The notes beneath the pieces are model-generated. The model had not been told where the DNA came from. It was given only the letters and a program-made list of their open reading frames with translations, and did no database searches. DNA of 6,430 nt from Oscillospiraceae bacterium (lineage in GTDB: Bacteria > Bacillota > Clostridia > UMGS1883). Within the stretch, counting starts at the first letter, position 1. Each line of letters opens with the position of its first letter. The position numbers were made by a program, and so were the translations under genes. The stretch is taken from assembly GCA_022508735.1 (NCBI GenBank), contig JAFLUQ010000127.1:1-6430 (forward strand). Reading direction: 5' to 3'. Below are positions 1 to 5,349 of the stretch, piece by piece.

Positions 1-97
1 GGACCCTGTCTCCAAGCTCGCCGGCCATATCTTCTATGGCGTCGGCGGTGGTCTTTGCAAGGGCTCTCAGATGCTCAAGCTTTGTCAGTTTTGCCAT
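1..97 (-). CDS. N-terminal fragment of a probable tail-fibre-associated protein (cut by window edge)
   Basis: Only the first 32 codons are inside the window; the frame stays open to base 1. The ATG at 97 is preceded on the coding strand by AAAGGGGTGAG, a reasonable ribosome site. The visible protein starts MAKLTKLEHLRALAKTTAD and continues as a charged helix. Its opening KLTxLxxLRxLA matches residues 7-18 of the 217-aa protein just upstream (KLTNLGALRLLA), so the two probably share an N-terminal attachment or assembly segment. It is the last gene of the visible run, and a further fibre or tail-associated virion component is the simplest reading. Only the start, the frame and the shared motif are seen directly; the function is inferred from the neighbours and the motif. 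Confidence 0.7.
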   Translation of the reverse strand, partial: MAKLTKLEHLRALAKTTADAIEDMAGELGDRV

Positions 98-119
98 TTT
101 GATCTCACCCCTTTATTAA

Positions 120-181
120 TCAGGAGCGAGGAATGAAGATGAGAAAATCTCAACTCCTAACTCCTCACTCCTAACTCCTGA
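120..181. repeat. Intergenic repeat: four heptad units plus short hairpin, bounded by TCAGGAG inverted ends
   Basis: This fills the gap between the 217-aa gene and the partial last gene. The plus strand has four tandem 7-mers at 152-179 (aactcct, aactcct, cactcct, aactcct), which read AGGAGTT/AGGAGTG on the coding strand. A small hairpin lies next to them (tgaga 140-144, loop aaa, tctca 148-152). The outer ends are a 7-bp inverted pair, tcaggag 120-126 and ctcctga 175-181. The 17-mer actcctaactcctgact at the right end recurs at 5281-5297. There is no T-run after the hairpin on either strand, so a terminator is not supported. It looks like an interspersed repeat rather than a gene-specific signal. 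Confidence 0.7.
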
Positions 182-182
182 C

Positions 183-836
183 TTATTTGCCGAACACCTC
201 GGTCAGCATAGCGCTGACTTCATCGTCAGATGCTATCTCCCCATGTATAACGTCACTGGGAAGCTCGTAAACCTTGGTTTTAGCCCCGTTGATGAGGATA
301 TAGCCGTTATCGGAAGCGTCGACCTTGGTAGCGCCCTCGGCAACGGTGGAAAGCTTTGTCTGAATTCCCTCTATGGCGCTCTTATTCGCGCCGATATCAG
401 AAACGGCGGCTGCAAGCTCCGAGGCGAGAGCATACTTGTCGGCGCCGCCTGTCTTGAGTGCCGCGGTGATCGCGTCGGCTATCTGCTTGGCTACAGCCTC
501 GTCGCCCACAAGATCCTCAAGGGCGCTTATAGCAGACATCATTTCGGTAGCTTCGCCCTTGTGCTTCGCGCAATAGTCGATCACGTCCTTAAGGGTGTCG
601 ATCACATCAGGCTCGCCCACATTTTTGGCAAAGTCGTCTATTGCCTTGGAAACGTCGGCGGCAGTCTGATAGCCCTTGTCGTTGCTGAGCTCAGAAACAG
701 CCGTGGGCACCTTGATCTTGTCCACCTTGCCGGATACGGCGCTCACCTCGGTCTTGGTGGCAAAGTCTTCGTCGACCCTCTCCGCCAGTAACCTCAGCGC
801 GCCGAGGTTAGTGAGTTTTTCGTTTGTTGTTGCCAT
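183..836 (-). CDS. Tail-fibre-like virion protein, 217 aa, modular
   Basis: The protein is predicted to be helical and coiled-coil rich and is built of modules seen in clostridial phage fibres. Residues 7-18 (KLTNLGALRLLA) match the start of the next gene. Residues 43-58 (VPTAVSELSNDKGYQT) are a common fibre linker motif. Residues 60-165 are mostly helical, with heptad-like spacing. Residues 166-193 carry an EGATKVDASDNGYILINGAKTKVY-type segment, resembling the short beta repeat EGxNKVxxSxxNGxIxIxG that I recall from phage fibres. The C-terminus (SDDEVSAMLTEVFGK) resembles that of the 132-aa protein upstream. The ATG at 836 has the strongest ribosome site in the window, AGGAGG eight bases away. 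No catalytic residues are recognisable. A role as an accessory fibre or adhesin part is inferred from the modules and position. Confidence 0.8.
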   Translation of the reverse strand: MATTNEKLTNLGALRLLAERVDEDFATKTEVSAVSGKVDKIKVPTAVSELSNDKGYQTAADVSKAIDDFAKNVGEPDVIDTLKDVIDYCAKHKGEATEMMSAISALEDLVGDEAVAKQIADAITAALKTGGADKYALASELAAAVSDIGANKSAIEGIQTKLSTVAEGATKVDASDNGYILINGAKTKVYELPSDVIHGEIASDDEVSAMLTEVFGK

Positions 837-844
837 TTTTAATT

Positions 845-850
845 CCTCCT
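845..850 (-). promoter_or_regulatory. Strong Shine-Dalgarno (AGGAGG) of the 217-aa gene
   Basis: The coding strand reads AGGAGG followed by eight A/T bases and then the ATG at 836. It is the only full six-base anti-16S match in the window and fixes this start. The 44-base gap around it (837-880) is very A/T-rich, which should leave the site unpaired. A fibre component made in many copies would fit strong initiation, but that is inference. Confidence 0.85.
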
Positions 851-880
851 GTTTAAAATAAATTTGTTATACTTGAATAA

Positions 881-1279
881 TCATTCAAATACTTCCTTCA
901 GCATAGCCCCCACCTCGTAAGCGGCGGCTATTTCACTCAGCCCCAGCTGCTCCGACGTGACCTCGTGGGGGTTATCTTTATCATCAATATGGGCTATGAG
1001 TTCCTGAGCCAGCTCGCCGCTCATTTGCCCGCCGGACCCTGACGGAGCATATATTTTGACCCACTCCCCACTTGAATTCAGCCCGTAAATACAGGCTCCG
1101 CTGCCGTCGCCTATAACAAAGGCCACAGAATCGCAGGCGACAGGGCCAAACTCGCCCTTGCCTTCGGTGTTGGTGGGGAGGCCCGCGATATCCTCCTCAG
1201 TGTCAAGAGCGAAAATATTCCGGTATCTTCCCGCTTTGTCGCTTATAGTGCGGCTCTTTTTAAGTCTTCTTATCGCCAT
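881..1279 (-). CDS. Small tail-fibre-associated virion protein, 132 aa
   Basis: The N-terminus is very basic (MAIRRLKKSR) and could be an attachment peptide. Residues 25-80 look like a small beta domain with a GS-xx-A(I/C)Y-x-LNSSGEWVKI pattern (residues 59-76) that is common in small phage tail proteins. A Gly/Ser linker (79-84) leads to a helix and then HIDDKDNPHEVTSEQLGL (97-114), the NPHxVTxxQLGL motif typical of phage tail fibres. The C-terminus, EVGAMLKEVFE, is close to that of the 217-aa protein. The ATG at 1279 follows the 371-aa stop by six bases, and a GGGGGG stretch ends nine bases before it. It is most likely translated together with the fibre gene upstream. A short fibre, fibre-tip or fibre-joining protein fits; no enzyme signature is present. 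Confidence 0.8.
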   Translation of the reverse strand: MAIRRLKKSRTISDKAGRYRNIFALDTEEDIAGLPTNTEGKGEFGPVACDSVAFVIGDGSGACIYGLNSSGEWVKIYAPSGSGGQMSGELAQELIAHIDDKDNPHEVTSEQLGLSEIAAAYEVGAMLKEVFE

Positions 1280-1285
1280 GAGTCA

Positions 1286-2401
1286 TTACCCCCCTGTTTT
1301 ATTAAGAAGATTTTGTGCATACATCAAATCCCACGCCCCTGTGGTAACAATATTTAGACCATCAACACTGGGATGATCAGGTACAAAAACATGGAGCAGC
1401 ACCTCGCTGCTATTGGATTTATAATTATTTAAATCAGAATTGGACGCTAAAGCATGTGCATGGAATTTGCATGTTTTGTGATCCCAATACAGCCCCACGG
1501 GATCACTACGGCTTATAGTCGGTGAAGGGTAAATGCGAAAGCTATTTGTGCTGCCTTCATTAGTGCCGCTTGCACTCCGAAGGACCATTGCCGATCCACT
1601 CAAATTTACGCCGGGATTATCACTAAATATATCTACCTTTACCAACTCAACATTTCCATCAGCAAAATTTTTAGTATCAAAATAGTATAAGTATGCTGTG
1701 TCAGAGGATGACGCAAATGTGACGTCGCTGGCTCTGAATATCACCTTAGTATCCTTAGGCCCTTCACCGCCAACGACCCACGGAGCAGGCAACATACTTG
1801 CCATAAGTGCGGACATCTGGATGTTCGTGATTTTATTATTCGCTTCCTCGGCATCAGCAGCGGCCTCGCCGGCCGTATTTTGTGCGTCCAAAGCCTTGCC
1901 GCTCAGTTCTTTCAACGCCTCGCCCACGGCTTTTGCGTCGGCTGCCTCACCTTCCTTTGTGAGAGTGGCATCAACAGCGACGCTGCCTCCTCCGCTGCCG
2001 CTTTCCAGTGCTTTAAGGCGATCGCCCACGGCCTTAGCGTCAGCCGCCTCGCCCTCTTTTGTCAGAGTGGCGTCAATGGCGGTGCCGGTCATGTTGTTCT
2101 CGATGATTGTGACGCGATTATCAATATTGGTTACGCTTCCCTCCACAGTGCCAACCCTGTCGGAGATGTCGCCCAGATCGTCGCGGAGCAAGCCGTCGGC
2201 CGCTTCACGGGCCTTCTGTTCCGCCTCAATTGCCTTTCTCAGCTCGTCGTCGGCCTCTTTACGGGTCTTCTGCTCTGCCTCAATTGCTTTTCTCAGAGCG
2301 TCGTCACCCGCTTTGCGGTTTTCCACCTCCGCCTCAAGGTCTTTCCCGACCTTGAGTATGTACGCCTTACCTATATCGGGGATATTTCCCTTTATAGCCA
2401 C
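1286..2401 (-). CDS. Tail fibre / receptor-binding protein with coiled-coil repeats, 371 aa
   Basis: The start is GTG at 2401, 12 bases after the previous stop, with GGGGGGAG just before it; there is no better ATG. Residues 1-30 form the likely particle-proximal end. Residues 33-68 are two 18-residue repeats (DDxLRKAIEAEQKxRxxA), a strongly charged coiled coil, followed by a partial third copy. Residues 83-103 read as further coiled coil (VTNIDNRVTIIENN). Residues 109-134 and 143-168 are two copies of a (I/V)DATLTKEGEAADAKAVG module joined by a Gly/Ser linker; this module is widespread in Firmicutes phage fibres. After another helix (to about 198) comes a beta-rich C-terminal domain (about 205-371) with many aromatics and no motif I recognise. 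That domain is encoded by DNA of clearly lower GC than the rest. It is probably a trimeric fibre whose C-terminal head contacts the host surface. Confidence 0.85.
   Translation of the reverse strand: MAIKGNIPDIGKAYILKVGKDLEAEVENRKAGDDALRKAIEAEQKTRKEADDELRKAIEAEQKAREAADGLLRDDLGDISDRVGTVEGSVTNIDNRVTIIENNMTGTAIDATLTKEGEAADAKAVGDRLKALESGSGGGSVAVDATLTKEGEAADAKAVGEALKELSGKALDAQNTAGEAAADAEEANNKITNIQMSALMASMLPAPWVVGGEGPKDTKVIFRASDVTFASSSDTAYLYYFDTKNFADGNVELVKVDIFSDNPGVNLSGSAMVLRSASGTNEGSTNSFRIYPSPTISRSDPVGLYWDHKTCKFHAHALASNSDLNNYKSNSSEVLLHVFVPDHPSVDGLNIVTTGAWDLMYAQNLLNKTGG
1898..2077 (-). repeat. Two copies of a 78-nt coding repeat (DATLTKEGEAADAKAVG module)
   Basis: Codons 109-134 (2000-2077) and 143-168 (1898-1975) of the fibre gene encode nearly the same 26 residues. 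The stretch DATLTKEGEAADAKAVG is identical in both; the tails differ (DRLKALES versus ELKELSG-like). The two copies are 102 nt apart, separated by a Gly/Ser-rich linker. Such repeats let fibre length change by recombination. Confidence 0.85.
2174..2305 (-). repeat. 54-nt tandem coding repeat, about 2.4 copies (coiled coil)
   Basis: Codons 33-50 and 51-68 of the fibre gene encode DDALRKAIEAEQKTRKEA and DDELRKAIEAEQKAREAA, followed by a decayed third copy (DGLLRDDL). The DNA period is 54 bases. Synonymous differences between the copies, for example in the LRKAIEAEQ codons, show the duplication is not very recent. Confidence 0.85.
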
Positions 2402-2413
2402 TGTGCTCCCCCC

Positions 2414-2734
2414 TTAATTCAAAATAATACGCACAAGGCACCGGCTCACGCCGCCGCTTCCCACAAACTTCACTCCGGAGGCGCACTTGTTTATGTCCTC
2501 ATAGTCGTGTATCTCCTGCCACAGGGCGTCGTCCGCCGCCGGATTGGGCGAGGCCGTGGCGTAAAGCGCAGCGTCGCCGTCTATCTGCCAGCCGATGTCG
2601 TTCACGCCGCGCTTGTTGGCCGTCACGGGCGGAAACCTCAGAATGACGGTGTCGCCGGCCTTAACGTCACCCTTCCAGTGATAGTTGAAGCCGGTGTTGT
2701 CGGTATGTATGAATTTTTCGCGCAAAACTGCCAT
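2414..2734 (-). CDS. Small beta-rich virion protein, 106 aa, unknown role
   Basis: The ATG at 2734 is preceded by AAGGAG with nine-base spacing; this site overlaps the last codons of the 288-aa gene, so the two are probably translationally coupled. The protein has alternating hydrophobic strands and few helices (FNYHWKGDVKAGDTVILRF, residues 16-34; GVKFVGSGGVSRCLVRIILN, 87-106). One short acidic helix (DDALWQEIHDYEDINK, about 68-83) breaks the pattern. There is no signal peptide, membrane segment or cysteine cluster. The AGDTVxLRFPP and WQEI...INK...VKF patterns remind me of small beta-sandwich proteins beside fibre genes in clostridial prophages, possibly baseplate or decoration proteins. 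I do not recognise a named family, so the function is open. Confidence 0.75.
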   Translation of the reverse strand: MAVLREKFIHTDNTGFNYHWKGDVKAGDTVILRFPPVTANKRGVNDIGWQIDGDAALYATASPNPAADDALWQEIHDYEDINKCASGVKFVGSGGVSRCLVRIILN

Positions 2735-2738
2735 TGTT

Positions 2739-3605
2739 TTATTCTCCTTTTTGTTCTTCCTCCGCGGCTATGGCGCGGGTAATTACTTCCCTCTCGCCTT
2801 CCTCGTTCTCCCGCTCATAGCTGTAGTATAGCCCCGGCTCCCGTGGGTCGTCGGGAGTGGCCTGCGCCTTTATCTCTATCCACCGGCACAGCCCCGTGTC
2901 GCCCACGGCCCCCAAGGTAAGCCCAGCGGCGGTCTTGTGGACTATGGCCTGACCAAATCTCAGCGGATAGCCTATGGACTCGGTCACCTCGTCGCCCGAC
3001 CCCTGCCCCAGAATGATAACAGGGTTTCTGTTGTCGCTCTTGTCGTCATAGCCTATCTGAAGCTTGGGAATGTAGCTCGGCGCGCCGTCCACCTCGGGGT
3101 ACATCTTTATGAAGCTGTCGGTCACGGTCACGCGTCCGTTGGTGTCGGTCTGAAGCTCCAGCGTGCCGCTCAGCTGAAAGCCCGCCGGAGTCTGAGTGAA
3201 GAGGCTCGAAAAGCCGCCCGGGCTGCTCTTCCACTCGTTGCCGTTCCAGTACCAGAGCTCGGTCTCGTCTGTGTCCTCGTCGATGTACTTATATATGAGC
3301 GAATGGCTGAGGGTGAAATACTCGCCGTCCTCGTTAAGAGCCGCACCGTTTTCAGGGCGGGTATATATCCGCTCCGCAGAGGAGCTGTCAACCACGGCCT
3401 TTATTATGAAGCGGTTCACCGTGGCCCGAAGAAACGGAGCCACGATGTTCGCCCAGTCGATTTTCTCGCCCGAGGCCCCGTAGTTATTCAGCTCGGGGTA
3501 GCGGCGAATGAGGGTATCGTAGCGGTCCTGAAGCACCTGCACCCGCTCACGGAGCTGCTTAAAGCTCATGTTTTTTATGGGTATTCTGTCTAATCCGTCG
3601 TACAT
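2739..3605 (-). CDS. Virion protein with helical N-terminus and beta-rich body, 288 aa
   Basis: I take the ATG at 3605 (MYDGLDRIPIKNMSFKQL), which has AGGAGT seven bases upstream. The same frame opens earlier at a GTG (3632), but that would start inside the inverted repeat and has no ribosome site. Residues 12-38 form a charged amphipathic helix or coiled coil (MSFKQLRERVQVLQDRYDTLIRRYPEL). Residues 48-72 contain WANIVAPFLRATVNRFIIKAVV, an amphipathic segment rather than a clear transmembrane helix. From about 75 the protein is beta-rich, with WYWNGNEW (118-125) and several Gly-rich turns, ending in an acidic tail (about 264-288). It lies between the propeller-like protein and the fibres. A tail spike base, fibre-anchoring or tip protein is plausible; no catalytic motif is seen. 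Confidence 0.8.
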   Translation of the reverse strand: MYDGLDRIPIKNMSFKQLRERVQVLQDRYDTLIRRYPELNNYGASGEKIDWANIVAPFLRATVNRFIIKAVVDSSSAERIYTRPENGAALNEDGEYFTLSHSLIYKYIDEDTDETELWYWNGNEWKSSPGGFSSLFTQTPAGFQLSGTLELQTDTNGRVTVTDSFIKMYPEVDGAPSYIPKLQIGYDDKSDNRNPVIILGQGSGDEVTESIGYPLRFGQAIVHKTAAGLTLGAVGDTGLCRWIEIKAQATPDDPREPGLYYSYERENEEGEREVITRAIAAEEEQKGE

Positions 3606-3622
3606 AGTTACACTCCTGATTC

Positions 3623-3689
3623 GAGTAAACACTGATTAAATCTAATATGCGGCGTATTAAGCAAAGCGTGATTTGATCAGCGTTTACTC
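3623..3689. repeat. 67-bp inverted-repeat element with nested hairpin
   Basis: Arms at 3623-3642 (gagtaaacac...) and 3670-3689 (...gcgtttactc) are inverted copies matching at 18 of 20 positions. In RNA from the coding strand one of the two differences is a G-U wobble. Between them lies a second, independent hairpin, taata tgcggcg tatta (3643-3659), whose inner bases can pair further. The right arm contains the TAA stop of the 531-aa gene; the left arm ends shortly before the ribosome site of the 288-aa gene. No T-run follows the stem on the coding strand, so it is not a standard terminator. It may still stabilise or separate the two halves of the message. It looks like an interspersed palindromic repeat. 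Confidence 0.8.
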
Positions 3690-5279
3690 CAGTGTAGTAA
3701 ACAGTTCTCCGCCGCCCTTCACGCTGATCTCCGCCTGATAGATGCGGCAGAAGCCCTCGCCGCTGAGCCTGAGCTTTGCGCCGAAGTGGGCAGTTTGCCT
3801 TGGCACAACACGTATGGCCGTGCGTATCTCCCTTGTTTCAAGGTGATATTGATACGCCCCGCGAGGGGACGTATCTTCTGCGCTGTTACTCCGTTCAAAG
3901 ATGACCTCCTCCCGCTCGTCTAAGCTCCCCTCGTCCAATATCAGAGAGGCCTTGATCGAGCTGCCCGGGGCGAGGTCAACTAAGAGCTGCACCTTGCGGA
4001 TATGCTTTATATCTACGGTTCTCCCGAGGGTCAGGTCGGTCTCTGCCTTCCAGCTTTGGCCGAAATAGTCGCCGGTGTCGAGGCGGTAAATATGCCCCTG
4101 CCCCTCCTCGTCCTCCGTCAGCATATACAGCCCCACGTCGTTTTTGGCGAAGTTAAGCACGCGCTCATTTACCGTCTCCTCCGCCCACTGCATCACAAGC
4201 GTGTCGTACACAAACAGGTGCTTCTTGCCCCCGTTCTCGGCGTAGAGATAGTATTTCCGCCCGTCACTGCCGGCCACGGCATTGTCAAAGCGATTTATTC
4301 CCAGCTTGTAGCTCATGACACGGGGGTTGCCGCCGGTGTATACCTTCACCGCGTCCTCCGACACGAAGAACAGCGTGCCGTCCACCTCCACTATGGTGCG
4401 GTTGTCCACCGCACCCTCGGCAAACACGTCGTTTATCCTGAAGGGGTTCGAGCTGCCGATGACCTCGTGCATATAGTCCTTTTTAAAGGCTACAACGCTG
4501 TTAAGGTAGGTGGTTATTCCCGTAAAAGCCCCTGTGGCCCTGATGTTGGACTGAGCCGCCGATATCCACGCGTGAGCCTCGCTGAAATCGTCGTCGGTGT
4601 CTACATCCCAATTGGCGTAGCTGTTGTAGCCTGAAACGCAGATTCGGTCGGGCTCTTTGTCCTTAGATGGGGCCGCCACGCCGTAAAGCCGCGACAGGTG
4701 CACCGTGGCATAGCGTATGTTCGGCATGATAACGTCGGTTATCATTGCCGGAGAAAGCCCGGAGCCGTCAAAATCCATGCTTATCTTTTCGGGGAACAGC
4801 AGCAGCTTTTTTGTGTAGCTGCCGTCAATAGCTCCCCCCTCGTAGAGGTTCATGGCCACAACTGAGCGCACAGTCTCAAAGTCCTCGGCGTAGTCGTTTT
4901 TAAAGGTGGTCTTTTTGACCTTTATCTCGTCGGGCAGCAGCTCGGGCGATCCCGCGCCCTCACCCTTCAGCTTCACCGCCCATACTCTGCCCTCGTCGCC
5001 GTAAAGCAGCAGCAAAAAGTCGCCAAAGCCCCACAGGCCTATGGGCGAGGGTACGGCGTGCCTCCCAAGGGCGCTTATCTCGCGCCTTTTGGGGCTGGGC
5101 GTGAGATAGGGCGCCTCAGTGGTAGAGATGTTCTCTTCAAGGCTCAGCTCGCCCGTGTCGAGCCGCTGCGCCCTGTTGAGGCCGCTCCAATTCACCCGTG
5201 TTTGCACGGCGTCCTTCTGCCCGGAGGGCAGCGGCATCTGTAGATATGAAAGCTTGTTTTCTTTTTTTGAAGACGCCAT
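3684..5279 (-). CDS. Beta-propeller-like virion protein (nozzle/stopper-like), 531 aa
   Basis: The start is the ATG at 5279 (MASSKKENKLSYLQMPLPSG). The frame stays open upstream to 5486, but that part overlaps the 201-aa gene and is Arg-rich, as out-of-frame DNA would be, while AGGAG repeats sit directly before 5279. Residues 28-66 (NWSGLNRAQRLDTGELSLEENIST...LTPSPKRR) match a pattern I recall at the start of large virion proteins in clostridial phages. Residues 80-400 consist of repeated blade-like strands (LLLLYGDEGRVWAVKL; GTLFFVSEDAVKVYTGG; KKHLFVYDTLVMQWAE). Residues 420-520 look like a C-terminal beta domain. Residues 467-482 are encoded by an interspersed repeat. Size, fold pattern and its place after adaptor-like genes suggest a nozzle (compare P22 gp10, T7 gp12) or head-closure protein. 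The fold is inferred by eye. Confidence 0.8.
   Translation of the reverse strand: MASSKKENKLSYLQMPLPSGQKDAVQTRVNWSGLNRAQRLDTGELSLEENISTTEAPYLTPSPKRREISALGRHAVPSPIGLWGFGDFLLLLYGDEGRVWAVKLKGEGAGSPELLPDEIKVKKTTFKNDYAEDFETVRSVVAMNLYEGGAIDGSYTKKLLLFPEKISMDFDGSGLSPAMITDVIMPNIRYATVHLSRLYGVAAPSKDKEPDRICVSGYNSYANWDVDTDDDFSEAHAWISAAQSNIRATGAFTGITTYLNSVVAFKKDYMHEVIGSSNPFRINDVFAEGAVDNRTIVEVDGTLFFVSEDAVKVYTGGNPRVMSYKLGINRFDNAVAGSDGRKYYLYAENGGKKHLFVYDTLVMQWAEETVNERVLNFAKNDVGLYMLTEDEEGQGHIYRLDTGDYFGQSWKAETDLTLGRTVDIKHIRKVQLLVDLAPGSSIKASLILDEGSLDEREEVIFERSNSAEDTSPRGAYQYHLETREIRTAIRVVPRQTAHFGAKLRLSGEGFCRIYQAEISVKGGGELFTTLE
3833..3881 (+). repeat. 49-nt two-hairpin repeat inserted in frame inside the 531-aa gene (copy A)
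   Basis: On the plus strand the copy starts with ccttg-ttt-caagg (stem-loop from 3831). Then come a short spacer and gatacgcccc (3851-3860), loop gcga, gggg, a bulged a, and cgtatc (3870-3875). The first 30 bases (3833-3862) are identical to the reverse complement of 6383-6412, and the rest is similar with small differences. In the gene it supplies codons 467-482 (AEDTSPRGAYQYHLET), exactly 48 bases, so the frame is kept and no stop arises. It lies between two beta strands of the C-terminal domain, where a loop insertion could be tolerated. Confidence 0.85.
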
Positions 5280-5293
5280 AACTCCTAACTCCT
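5280..5293 (-). promoter_or_regulatory. Ribosome site of the 531-aa gene made of two heptad repeat units
   Basis: The coding strand reads AGGAGTT AGGAGTT immediately before the ATG at 5279. The inner AGGAG is only two bases from the start codon. The outer copy is nine bases away and is the better placed of the two. The same heptad forms the intergenic array at 152-179, so a dispersed repeat appears to have been taken over as a translation signal here. Confidence 0.65.
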
Positions 5294-5349
5294 GACTGTG
5301 AAATATACCTCGCGGGGATTTTCTTTGATCGATCAAACTCCTAACTTCT
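5294..5349. repeat. Intergenic repeat fragment with 14-bp perfect palindrome and flanking heptads
   Basis: The gap between the 201-aa and 531-aa genes is bracketed by heptads in the same orientation: two exact units at 5280-5293, one exact unit at 5336-5342, and one degenerate unit at 5343-5349. Between them lie a perfect palindrome, tttgatcgatcaaa (5324-5337), which includes the TGA stop of the 201-aa gene, and an imperfect hairpin around cctcgcgggg (about 5309-5318). The 10-mer core ccccgcgagg is also the core of the repeat copy at 3833-3881. The last residues of the 201-aa protein (KLGV) are encoded by heptad sequence. Confidence 0.6.

Noticed and set aside
152..182. CRISPR array
   Set aside because: The repeated units are contiguous 7-mers with no spacers.
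869..889. Small inverted repeat TTGAAT-GATT-ATTCAA at the end of the 132-aa gene
   Set aside because: Only six A/T-rich pairs, overlapping the stop codon, with no T-run; too weak to call a terminator or operator. The TTGAAT and TATAAC boxes are also too close together for a promoter.
1286..1800. Diversity-generating retroelement target at the fibre C-terminus
   Set aside because: No template repeat or reverse transcriptase is visible in the window, and I see no second, A-rich copy of the 3' end of the gene.
1698..2782. Long plus-strand reading frames (239 and 300 codons) opposite the fibre and 106-aa genes
   Set aside because: They lie antisense to well-supported minus-strand genes with clear repeats and fibre motifs, cross gene boundaries and have no evident ribosome site; they are shadows of GC-rich coding DNA.
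3606..3632. GTG start at 3632 for the 288-aa gene
   Set aside because: It would begin within the inverted-repeat arm and contain the AGGAGT ribosome site of the ATG at 3605 as codons.
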